Below, one piece after another: positions 45,582 through 54,667 of a stretch of DNA of 64,000 nt; positions within the stretch are counted from its first letter, which is position 1, and every line of letters begins with the position of its first letter. Under the pieces are notes generated by a model. The model made no database searches and was not told the origin of the DNA. It saw nothing but the letters and a program-made list of their open reading frames with translations. The translations under genes were made by a program, and so were the position numbers. Origin of the DNA: Pseudocercospora fijiensis CIRAD86. Taxonomy: Eukaryota; Ascomycota; Dothideomycetes; Mycosphaerellales; Mycosphaerellaceae. The stretch covers positions 3,981,126-4,045,125 of the forward strand of contig NW_006921532.1 in NCBI RefSeq assembly GCF_000340215.1, in the 5' to 3' direction.

Positions 45582-46243
45582 TCACTGCCCAAACTTGATC
45601 CCGCACAATTTGATGAACTCCACCATGCCTTCAGAAACCTCTTCATCATCCACGTTCCTCAGCCGATGCATAACATCTTGCGCTTGCCTATCTCCCTTTT
45701 CCCGCGTCCATGGACCTCGCAATTTCTCATCATGCTCTCCTTGCTGATGGTGGTGAGCACCTCGATTTCGAGACCGTCCGCCTCGACCACCTCTGAAAAA
45801 GGAGCTTCGACGGTCGTCGCGATGTTCCGAGAATAACCCTGATTCCCTCCAAGTCCGCTGGTCTTCTGGGCCGGGTTCAAGCGTCATTGCAAAGACGGCG
45901 GAAAGTTCGTGATGCAGTTTTGGATATCTTTGCATCAGGAGCTTGAAGTCTTGATCATTCTCGAAATTGGCGTAAGGTGATTTTTTCTGTGGAGTTTGGC
46001 TCGGCTTGTGGGTTTCTGTGGTGCGAGCTTCTGGGAGAGATGTTGAGGTAGAGCGTGGAGCATTTTCTTCGCTTGAGTGAGTGGTCTTGTGAGATTTGTA
46101 GCAAGGGATAGAGCAGCTGCAAACAATTTAGCAGTCTGTTGAGCAAACACTTAGCAGTGACGAAGGACGTACTATCTGATCTCGCAGGTCTTGCATTTGT
46201 ACTTGGATTCTTGTTCGTGGCACACGCCGCATTGTTGTGCCAT
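45582..46243 (-). CDS. HIT zinc-finger protein (ZNHIT3/Hit1-like)
   Basis: Two exons, 46243-46173 and 46116-45582, spliced in phase 2 across a 56-bp intron (GTACGT..GCAG), give 201 residues. The N-terminus is a complete zf-HIT domain: CGVC (5-8), CKTC (18-21), YC (25-26), C30 and two His at the end (SHKTTH), so eight zinc ligands in two sites. The domain straddles the intron, which supports the model. The rest is disordered with a helical QDFKLLMQRYPKLHHELSAVF segment, an RGGRGGRSRNRG box and a C-terminal helix. ZNHIT3/Hit1 proteins help assemble box C/D snoRNPs with Rsa1/NUFIP; that assignment is inferred from size and the single N-terminal finger. The neighbouring transposon inserted about 185 bp upstream of this start. 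Confidence 0.85.
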
Positions 46244-46429
46244 TTGATTGCGCTCATAGCTGTGTTGTGCGGCTCACTGAAAGATTATCTTCAGTCTCAT
46301 GGGAGAGACGTCGATCGATCGTCGGCGGCTCTTTCTCGTCACATGTTGAACATTGAAGTGAAGAAGGAACTGCCTTCTACTCGTGCTCAGGCCCGAGCCG
46401 TCTGGGGCTTCTGAGACAGGCGAACTCTA

Positions 46430-46462
46430 CTCTTAATTGCGTTTAGGTTGAGAATGCCAAGA
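46430..46462 (+). repeat. left terminal inverted repeat, 33 bp
   Basis: Identical to the reverse complement of 49853-49885; preceded by TA. Confidence 0.95.
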
Positions 46463-46599
46463 ACCTCGTGACCGCGATGCCTGTCTATACTGTTTCTTAG
46501 TAATTTGGTCGATAGAGTGCAGTTATCCTTACACTGCCTCGAAAATAGCCCTTATAAGCGGTCTACTACTAGAGATAGTATATATTGTCGCTACGGTCT

Positions 46600-48290
46600 A
46601 CGTTGCTAGTAACCTCTTGCTACTATATTACCTTATAATAGCGCTAAAGCCGAAGAAAGCACCGTCGGCGGCTCGAGCGAGTTAATTACGTAAACCAGTC
46701 GAGAAGGAGCTTCTAGCTTATAAGGAGGCTATTAAAAGGCGCGAGTCGCCGAAGAAGAAAAAGGCGAAGGTAGTAAAGAGGTTAGCGGCGGCGGAGGCGG
46801 CTTTAAAGAAGTTTAGTTAGGCGCGCGTATTTAATGCTTAGGCGTATAGAGAATTCTCGGACCTCTTATTAGAGCGCGCGTCGATAGTAGTTAGTAATAA
46901 TAATAGTAACGGCGGTAGTAACGGCAGTAGTAAGAAGGATATAGAAGGTGAAGTCGCGCCTAGCGAGTTAACGACTATAGGCGAGGCGCCTAGCAATTAG
47001 CTAGCGCAACGGCTTATAAACTAGAGGTTAATAGATAAAGGAGATATTAAGACTGCCTCGTACGACTCTCGTAACGACCTTTACTATAAGCAGTGTTAGC
47101 GCCTTCTTAGCGGCAACTAGGTCCTTAGAACTAAGAATAAGGAATAGCATAGTGCCGCTACTTAGCCTGCTAAAGATGCTTTCTACTAGGCAGTTAATAA
47201 GGCTAAGAAGCAAGGTCTCTTTATTAGAAGCTGTATACTAGTCGTGTCCGCTGCGAGTATAAAGAAGGCGGATTAGTTCTACCAAAGTTAGAAGCAAAGT
47301 AGTAAGTTAAACGGCTATTCGAAGAGCGTTTCTATACTAATCTCTCCTAGCTAAGGATTATAGCAAAGCACTTAATGCCGCTCTTAAATTTAAATACGAA
47401 GGTCGAGACAAGGTCCGTATTGATATTAAGTTTAAAACAGTAGCGAAGGACGCCCTCGTTAGCGCTGTTCTTAAAGTTAGTAAACTAAAGCTAAACGACT
47501 AATAAGCTGTAGACGGTCTTGCCTATATTATAGAAGAACGAAGGTCTAGTAACTATAAGACTAAGCTCTAAGCTAACTATATATATACTCTTAGCACCTA
47601 TAAGAACTATAGCGGCTACTGCTATTATCCTAAGAATACGCTAAATACGGAGATTTATTATTACTAGTTCTATACCGAGGCTTTAAACCTATAGTCTTAC
47701 GCTCTTGCTATATAGCAAGAAGGAGTTAGTCTTAAGAAGCCGCCGGAGTTGGCTTTTATAAAGATAAAGGATTACAAGGACAAGATATTAAGTAGCAAGC
47801 TAAAGGGCTCTACTAGTATGCTTGCTAATTTAAAGATAGTAGAGCTTCCTTAAACACTAGCCGTTTAACGAGGCCGTAATAACATTAATCCTAGTACTAT
47901 TATCCGAGAGACTATATCGAGTCTGCTTCCGGTCCTTCGTAGACAACTAGCCGCCGCCGAGCCTGCCGTTATACTACCTCCGGCTGTTATAGAAGAGTCT
48001 CCTATTCTAGTCTGTATTATAGCACAGATTAGAACGCCTATCTTAAGCCTTACTCGATAGTTCTTTAAGTATGCTATATAGCAACACGAATGGTCTAATC
48101 TAGAAGAAGTTAGAGACTTTAAGAAGATTGAGTTACACTTCCTTGCTAAGAAATAGGACTATAATTAAATAATGCGTGTCTCTAAGAAGTACTAGAAGGA
48201 AGAACTTAGCTTCTTTAAAGGCTATAGACGACGGTTGCTTAATATATTAAAGCGCTTTTAGAAGATTAAGTTATCTAAGAGGTTAGAGAA
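46600..48290 (+). pseudogene. RIP-degraded coding remnant of unknown type
   Basis: Long stretches read as protein once RIP-type TAG codons are ignored. One is a Lys/Ala/Glu-rich helix (AYKEAIKRRESPKKKKAKVV) of the kind that ends many fungal transposases, followed by Asn/Gly/Ser-rich sequence. Further right are segments such as ALKFKYEGRDKVRIDIKF in a shifted frame. Unlike the other dead genes here, at least one frame change is needed. I cannot name the family. Confidence 0.45.
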
Positions 48291-48647
48291 GTGATAGGTT
48301 TGAATAATAATAACGATATTAATAACGGAGCAACGGCTGTTTTCTTTAGTTTAGATTAGTATAGAGTTTATATAGGAAAGGGAAACAAAGTGGCTTATTA
48401 ATTGCTCCGTTGCGTATGTCTTAATTATCGTTGCCGCCCTTCGAGTCCTCCGCTGAAAAGTGAAGTTTGTAAGCGGAGCGCTTAGCGCGGGGCTTAGCAT
48501 TCCGCACTACCCCTTCGAAATTCGAAAACATCCGCTATACTGCTCCGACTATTATAAAATTAATAGCAGAGCTTCTATTAGACATTATCTTAATATTGCG
48601 CATTTTTAATAGTATAATTTGGTCGTATAGTAGTAGTATTCTGCCGC

Positions 48648-49691
48648 TTAGAGGTGTAGGTTGTTAAGCTCGAAGCCTAACTTAGTTGCTTCGTCGTTAA
48701 ACACGCTATTAACGTTATAACCGCTATGTCTAAAGAGTCCGGTTATATTAAGGCTAGCTATATGCTTAAGAGCCTATCTAAGGAAGTCGGCAAAGCACTT
48801 AAAGTCCTTCTATAGGTGCTTGTTCTTCTTAAGCTATCTTTTAAGCATTGCGAAGGTCTGTTCTATTAGGTTAAGGTCTAGCGAGTATAGCGGCAAGTAC
48901 TCTAATCTATAGCCGGCTAACCGTATTATCTCTTCTACCCTATCGCTATAGTAGATTGAGGCGTTGTCTATTATAAAGATTATCTCCTAGCCCTTAACGA
49001 GAGGTAGTACTTTATTTTCTAGCTAGTCGTTAAAGGTAACTTAATCTACGGCGCCTTCTATACAAAGAGTGCAGTTGAGATAGCTATTAATCGTTAAAGC
49101 CGGCAATACTAAGGTACGTCGTTGCCTTTGCGCGTACTAGAAATCGTAGCAATCTATACCTCTTAGAGACTAACTATATTTCCGGTAAGCAGTCTTCTTA
49201 TTAGAGGCCGTCTCGTTAATAAAGACTAACTTATTAACAGGCCATTTCTAGCTCCTAGTATGCTATACGGCTCTTGCTATCGGATTGCGCTCCTTCGCGA
49301 TATGCTTTAACTGTTTCCGAGTCCATTTAAGCCGATTAGTAAGCGTACGCTAAACACTCGAAGGATATAGTTCTACGCTAAATTCATTATACAACGCTAT
49401 ATACATCTCTTTAAGGAATGAGTCTAGTCGATTAGATAGGTATTCCTTTAACTATGCGTCTATCTCCTTCGTTATCTTCCTTATACGGCGCTTCTTCTTC
49501 TTCTTACTAGGCGACGGTAGTAGGTCCGGATCTGGCATATACACCTTACTAAACAGCTCCTAACACTTCCGCTATCGATATATCGTCGCCGTACTCGCTC
49601 TAGTCTTCGAAACAATAGTTGGAACGTTAGAATTAGCTTTAAAATAGAGCACCGCGAGTCTAGTAGTCTTAGAGGGTAGGCGGCGAGGCAT
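48648..49691 (-). pseudogene. RIP-inactivated Tc1/mariner transposase
   Basis: A 347-codon frame from ATG 49691 to TAA 48650-48648 with about 20 in-frame RIP-type stops and no frameshift. The N-terminal helix-turn-helix region is followed by the DDE core. The first catalytic region reads VFINETAS, with Asn where Asp is expected. The second is IIDNASIYYS, with Tyr for the usual His. The third is YSLDLNLIEQTF, with Leu for the usual Pro. Each of these differences is a single C-to-T or G-to-A change in RIP context. Length and motif order are those of fungal Tc1/mariner transposases. Confidence 0.88.
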
Positions 49692-49852
49692 AGCGGCGCA
49701 GGAAGGCGTAGAACATATACAACAACACCTCAACGTCCGTATTCAACGGCTATACTATCAATATAGTCAAAAATTCAGTATTAGGGTGAGTGTACTTGGA
49801 AATGGGACAAAATGGCTGATTTACTAGCAAAATCTTGGTAGGGTTTCCCAGG

Positions 49853-49885
49853 TCTTGGCATTCTCAACCTAAACGCAATTAAGAG
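49853..49885 (-). repeat. right terminal inverted repeat, 33 bp
   Basis: Reverse-complement match to 46430-46462 without mismatch; followed by TA. Confidence 0.95.
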
Positions 49886-49992
49886 TATTTCCATTACATC
49901 TTCGCCTCGTAATACATTTGCCTTGAGTCGACAGGTTTGAGAAAAAACAACTGCGTCTGATCGTTACCTGATTCTCGAGCGATCCATAAAAA

Positions 49993-51483
49993 ATGCCGGC
50001 TACAGACTCGCCGGCAGTCATTGTAGCGCGATACTTGAAGTCCAACAACTACACAGAAGTGGGACACCAGACTTCGATAGCTGACATCTTGCTAAGAACT
50101 TGTAGACATATGAAGCATTCATCAATGAAGTCGGCCTGCCTTACGATGCCGGTAATGTCTCAAAAGGCGATCTCACGATCGAAACTTTGCTCGAAGAGAA
50201 AAAGACATTCGACGTCTCGATCAGGTTCGAAAAGTTAGGTGTCGAAGATGCGAATGTAGGATGGAGTCGGCCAGGTATGATTGATTCCTTCCACACAATT
50301 TGTTATATTGTTCTGCTGAGAATCTCCGAAAGCACCGTCTACTGCTACACAGATTGATGTTCTGCCTACTGCATCCAATATTCTCAGCACTCAAGTCGAG
50401 AATGTCGCGGAACAGGGCCAGAAGGCAGCTCCTGTCTTGCTGGTCTCGACTGCTGATCGTAAAGTGCACATTCTTGATGCTTGGTCGAATGCTCTTCAGA
50501 GGACTCTGGCAAACCTACACGACTCGCCAGTCTTGTCTTGCTCCACGGTAAAAGGCCAGCATCTGCTTACATCATCGATGTCGGGATCCTTGCATCTGAA
50601 CGATACGAACGGAAGCTCAATTTCCAAGAGGCGAGATCATTCCAAGTATGTTGTCAAAGTGGCTGTACTGGAAGATAGTACGACTGGAACCATTGTTGCC
50701 ACAGCAGGGTGGGATAATGCTATTTTCATCTACAAGCCCCAAGACACCAATGGTGCAATCGAGCTAGGCGAACCCAAAGCCACGATACCGTTACAGACGA
50801 AGCCTGAAGCGATGATCTGGCTTCGACATCCAGAAAATCAGCAACCAGTTCTCCTCGTGAGTAGGACAGATTCCAACAACATTTTCTTCTATACAGCTGA
50901 GGACCCACCACGTCTTTTGGGGAAACAGAACCTCGCACCACACTCAAATGCCTGGGTGGCATTCACTCCCTCTTCGTTGGAGCTGTGTCCAACAGACCCT
51001 ACTTTGCTTGCGGTCGGCACGTCTTCGGTGCCGCACATGAAGCTTTTGATCGTACGACTGTTGTTCCCGCCCTGGGAGCCCGAACCTGCGCGTCGACCGC
51101 CTCAAGCTCTCCGAAGCTCCCTTCTAGACGACAATCCTGTCCAAGAAACACAAGCATCGCAAGCCCGCGCTGCACTTGCAGTAGCGGATCGCGAGCATGC
51201 TGCGATTCAGATCCACTGTACAACCATGGCTCCACAGACGGCATATTCCACGCCGGCTGTCATGTGGAGACCGGATGGCAGCGGAGTGTGGGTCAACGGC
51301 GACGATGGTGCTGTGAGAGGAATCGAGGCATGTTCTGGGAAAGTCGTGGCAACGCTGCTTGGGCATGAACCGGGAAGTAAAGTAAGATGTCTTTGGGCGG
51401 GAATGGTGAAGAGTGAAGAAGGACAGAAAGAAATTCTCGTCAGTGGAGGCTTCGACCAGAAGCTGATCGTTTGGAACGTTTGA
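49993..51483 (+). CDS. LisH and WD40-repeat protein
   Basis: Three exons, 49993-50058, 50106-50274 and 50333-51483, give 461 residues. The N-terminus carries a LisH dimerisation motif split by intron 1: IVARYLKSNNYTE then TYEAFINEVGLP. Intron 1 is short (47 bp) and starts GTGGGA, a weak donor, but it restores the motif exactly. The rest is a beta-propeller-like WD40 array: LVSTADRKVHILDAWS, GQHLLTSSMSGSLHL, TIVATAGWDNAIFIYKP and, last, ILVSGGFDQKLIVWNV. The family of short LisH-WD40 scaffolds is common in ascomycetes. The partner complex is unknown to me. The ATG is 106 bp from the TIR of the neighbouring transposon, so its promoter must be very short or lie in the element. Confidence 0.85.
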
Positions 51484-51912
51484 AGTCAAGACACATATGC
51501 TACTTTCCTGAACATTTGCGAATTCTGGTTTGGTGTGTCTCATTGGGCTGCTCTCGTTATTGCCGTCTTGTTCGGCTTCTTGCGGACTTGCTTCCCAGCT
51601 TGAGCCTTTTTTTTCTACTGGGGTCAGAGGAGAGGCGGTGCTCTTTACAGTGCCGATTCTAGCTTTCGTAGAAGCTCCGTCTGTCGTCGAGGGAGACGAG
51701 TCGCACTCAACCGGCACCGAACACTCTAGTAACTCCATTGCTACCGTACCGACGTCGTTGCTCTTGTCCACAGCAGCCCTCAAATCAGCGGTCGGGGACA
51801 ATAGGACAGTGTCATATGCTGATGCCATTGCCCGTGTCGAGCCAAACGGTTTCCCGCAAGTACCATACGAGTACCAGGGGATTTTGGCAACAAGTCTGTT
51901 GTTATCTTGCCA
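51484..51912. other. convergent 3' intergenic region
   Basis: 3' flanks of the WD40 gene and the flavoprotein gene. A 128-codon frame at 51530-51916 reads into the next gene's tail and has no family resemblance. Confidence 0.4.
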
Positions 51913-53748
51913 TTAGAAATTGAAGTCTTCGAAGACAAGCTCCTTCCCGGTGATCCACTCCATCAGCTGCATCCTGAGCGGTACAGCCGTGCAGAGATAC
52001 ACTCTCTCCACTTGCTCGTCGAAAACAACATCTCCCTGCTCGATGCGTCTAAATTCCATCCTAATGGCTCTCCTCTGTAATTCCGCAACGCCCTCGTCTT
52101 CCTGCGTGCCGTTGGTCACAAACACAGTCAATGCTTTTTCCAGTCCTTCATGCCGAGCTATTGTGTCCGTCACCAAACTCGTGTCTTCCTTCCTCAGCGT
52201 CCAGAGCACTTTCAGCCTTTCGAGATCAAGCGTGCCCAGGCTCGGTAGAAGGGGCGTTATGCCTACACCAGCCGCCACAAACCCAATGGTCTCCTTTGCA
52301 TCTTTTTGTGCTATCTCAAATTCGCCGCCGAATCCTTTGATGCCTACTTCAATGGGGCGATTCATTGTGGAGCCTTTCTGTCTAAAGAACCACTCTGTCG
52401 CAACCCCGACCTTCCGAATAGTAATCTCAAACTCGTCATCCTTCAAATTTCTCGTTGGATTAGGCGGATTTCGTGGAGGACTGGAGACAGTAAATGTGCG
52501 GACGAAGTCATCGTTCAAGCTACGAGGATCATCATCCCGCATATGTGAGTATCCAAGGTCGAGTTCAGACGATAAATCGAAAGTTACGTATTGTCCAGCA
52601 GTGTAGTTGGCTGCATTTCCGAGGCTGAATTTGAAGCGGGAGATGGTTGGTGTTATGGCTTCTTGAGAGAGAAGATTTGCTTGCTGAAGACCAGTGCCAG
52701 CAGATGCGGTCCCTGGCGGCTTTTCAGAAGTCAGGTATCTTACAGATGGGTTGTAGGGAGAAGCATCTCCGGGAACACCTCGGAACGGAAGAGCTTGTGA
52801 GACGAAGCGAGCAGATTCTACGGTCACTTTGACTGCCAAGTTAGAACGTGGCAGAAAGCTAGAAGCATCTTGTCCAACTAGGATGTCGGTAGTGCCTGTA
52901 AGATACAACATATCTCCCGTATCGAAGTCTGGCACGCAAAGACCAGCTCTGGGCGTGACCAAAAGGTTGCCAAGCGTCTGATATAATCTGTTTCCAGAGT
53001 ACTCCGGCCAGCAGAGTACTGCTCCTGAAGCTTCATTCGATGCCACACGAAGGAATCCTGCGGGCCCACCTCGATGGTTTGTATCCATATCCAGCTCTTT
53101 TTGGGACGAGGAGACGAAGAACAGGTCAGATTTTTTGATCAGCTCGAGCGCTTGCTGCGACAACTGTGGCGAATCCGACATGAGTTCTGGGTTTGACCTA
53201 GCGGGAACGATGTGCTTGCGGTTCAGATATTTGGGGCAGTTTCCCAAGCTCTGCTCTATCTTCAGCACGAGCTGTGTTTCGACGATGTGCTCCTGTTGTT
53301 CGGTAATTTCGTCGTGTCTGGAGAGAAGGGCGCCAGCGATCATTCGACCATACATTTTGGTTCGTTTCCTTGTCTCCAAGTCGATCGCGAGACCACTCAC
53401 CATTCGTCCTGGGTCCTCCTGACGAAGAACTTCCCCATTTGCTTCTTTGCCGACCAAGAGCTCCACGACTGGATCGTATTTCGCAGGCACAGGTGTCTTG
53501 ATGCCGACAATGCTTCCTCCCAGTGGCTGTGAGAGGCCTTTCTGGCCAGATCCCCAGAGCGTGGTCCATGGTCGTCGTTCGGCATCCAAAGTTCCTATGG
53601 CTATTAGCGGTGCTATTCGCAAGTGATTGGAGAGCTGGGGCGAGAGGGCAGGAAGTGTGGGGTTGTCCACGTCTGGCACGCGCATGAGCTTTTGCATCTC
53701 AGACTCGCCGTCATGCCACGGCAAGTCTTGCACGAATATAGCGGCCAT
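51913..53748 (-). CDS. PNPO-like split-barrel plus FAD/NAD ferredoxin-reductase-type oxidoreductase
   Basis: Single exon, 611 residues. The N-terminal half resembles the pyridoxamine-phosphate-oxidase-like FMN-binding split barrel (APLIAIGTLDAERRPWTTLWG near residue 47; PGFL-type strand GPAGFLRVASNE; NLLVTPRAGLCVPDFDTGDMLYLTG). The C-terminal half is an FNR-like reductase: FSLGNAANYTAGQYVTF, the flavin motif RTFTVSSPP, and the NAD(P)-binding GFVAAGVGITPLLPSL. It ends without the 2Fe-2S ferredoxin domain that many such reductases carry. The fusion is a known fungal/bacterial arrangement, but the reaction is unassigned. It is cytosolic by absence of targeting signals. The ATG at 53748 starts MAAIFVQDLPWHDGE, a typical opening of this family. 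Confidence 0.88.
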   Translation of the reverse strand: MAAIFVQDLPWHDGESEMQKLMRVPDVDNPTLPALSPQLSNHLRIAPLIAIGTLDAERRPWTTLWGSGQKGLSQPLGGSIVGIKTPVPAKYDPVVELLVGKEANGEVLRQEDPGRMVSGLAIDLETRKRTKMYGRMIAGALLSRHDEITEQQEHIVETQLVLKIEQSLGNCPKYLNRKHIVPARSNPELMSDSPQLSQQALELIKKSDLFFVSSSQKELDMDTNHRGGPAGFLRVASNEASGAVLCWPEYSGNRLYQTLGNLLVTPRAGLCVPDFDTGDMLYLTGTTDILVGQDASSFLPRSNLAVKVTVESARFVSQALPFRGVPGDASPYNPSVRYLTSEKPPGTASAGTGLQQANLLSQEAITPTISRFKFSLGNAANYTAGQYVTFDLSSELDLGYSHMRDDDPRSLNDDFVRTFTVSSPPRNPPNPTRNLKDDEFEITIRKVGVATEWFFRQKGSTMNRPIEVGIKGFGGEFEIAQKDAKETIGFVAAGVGITPLLPSLGTLDLERLKVLWTLRKEDTSLVTDTIARHEGLEKALTVFVTNGTQEDEGVAELQRRAIRMEFRRIEQGDVVFDEQVERVYLCTAVPLRMQLMEWITGKELVFEDFNF

Positions 53749-54096
53749 TGCTTTCGTCTCTCAGCAAGCGAGATGGCAGCGGTGAAGTTAGAGGAGTGTG
53801 GACATGAGCAGATGATGTCGTTCGCACTAGTGGGTATTCTAGCTGACAGATCTCGTGACTACTGTGCTATGTATGTAGCTCATAGCGCGTCATTTCTCGC
53901 CTTCCTGCTGTTCAATCACCTGTCATTCACCTATCCTTCTCTACATCTACTGTCCGGCCAGAATTGGTCAATCGGCGAGGAAACAATCAAACCAGGAAGC
54001 AGGTAGCTTTCACAAGACAGGAAGCTTGATGCGAAGTCTGATTGAAGAACAGGCAATCAACAAATCCCCCTCTTGTCGGCCGGCCGCAGCACCAAA
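53749..54096. other. divergent promoter region
   Basis: 348 bp between the leftward flavoprotein gene and the rightward short mitochondrial-type gene. No additional feature recognised. Confidence 0.4.
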
Positions 54097-54390
54097 ATGC
54101 AATCATTTCGCCAACTCGCATCTCGTCAATCGACACGCGTAGTCCGTCTTCAGCACACCCGGCCATTGAGCTTCACGCGAACGCTACGATTGAAAGAGGA
54201 CAAACCGCAGGATGGCCACGAGCTGGAGAAAGCAAAGCAGCAACAGCATACGAGCGAGCAGCAGCGGGATGAGCTGGCGTCGTCCTCCGAAAGCGCGGTC
54301 AAGGCAGATCAGAACAAGCAAGATGTGGAGAGCTTGCAGAAGGAGACGGCGAAACAGTCACAGAAAGAGCATGCTCACGGAAAATCGTAG
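54097..54390 (+). CDS. short mitochondrial-type hydrophilic protein, 97 residues
   Basis: Single exon from the ATG at 54097 (MQSFRQLASRQSTRVVRLQ). Residues 1-33 are rich in Arg, Ser and Leu with no acids, a good mitochondrial presequence ending around FTRTLR. The rest is highly charged and Gln/Lys/Glu/Ser-rich with no hydrophobic core, probably disordered or a single helix. I do not recognise a family. Proteins of this shape occur widely in filamentous fungi. Mitochondrial location is inferred. Confidence 0.6.
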   Translation: MQSFRQLASRQSTRVVRLQHTRPLSFTRTLRLKEDKPQDGHELEKAKQQQHTSEQQRDELASSSESAVKADQNKQDVESLQKETAKQSQKEHAHGKS

Positions 54391-54667
54391 AATGTAGCGA
54401 GCGAGGCATTGAAGCATCGTCCCATGCGAAAGGGAATGCAATGTACAGTGTATATATTGCGGGCAAAGTCTAGCTCGATAAAGCAGATGCTCGTCATCTC
54501 AACCTTGCCCTTCATCTATTGACGCAGATTCAGTGGCCTTGATGCAATTCTTGATCCCATTGACCACCTGGAGCCATCTTGGCAAATGTATCCGCACTGG
54601 TACACTAGATAGATAAGCTGGATAGACAACTGAGCTCAGCCAGAGCATGCTACTGCGTTCTCCAATT

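Larger units (their letters stand above)
46430..49885. mobile_element. 3,456-bp TIR element, TA-flanked, RIP-mutated only inside
   Basis: Perfect 33-bp terminal inverted repeats at 46430-46462 (starting CTCTTAATTGCGTTTAGG) and 49853-49885, flanked by TA at 46428-46429 and 49886-49887, as for Tc1/mariner insertions. The outer roughly 100 bp on each side keep normal CpA/TpG, while about 46550-49790 is heavily RIP-mutated. The simplest reading is a short, unmutated outer element (MITE-like arms) into which a RIP-prone element inserted. Inner ends with TA at 46530-46531 and 49793-49794 and starts CACTG/CACTC fit, though they match over only a few bases. The interior carries a dead Tc1/mariner transposase and another degraded coding stretch. 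Confidence 0.85.

Noticed and set aside
45582..46414. Independent ORFs on both strands around 45.6-46.4 kb, including a hydrophobic plus-strand frame at 46139-46414
   Set aside because: The minus strand gives one coherent two-exon HIT zinc-finger gene with all zinc ligands, and the plus-strand frame is its antisense shadow.
46430..49885. LTR retrotransposon
   Set aside because: The ends are inverted rather than direct repeats, flanked by TA, and the interior encodes a DDE transposase rather than reverse transcriptase.
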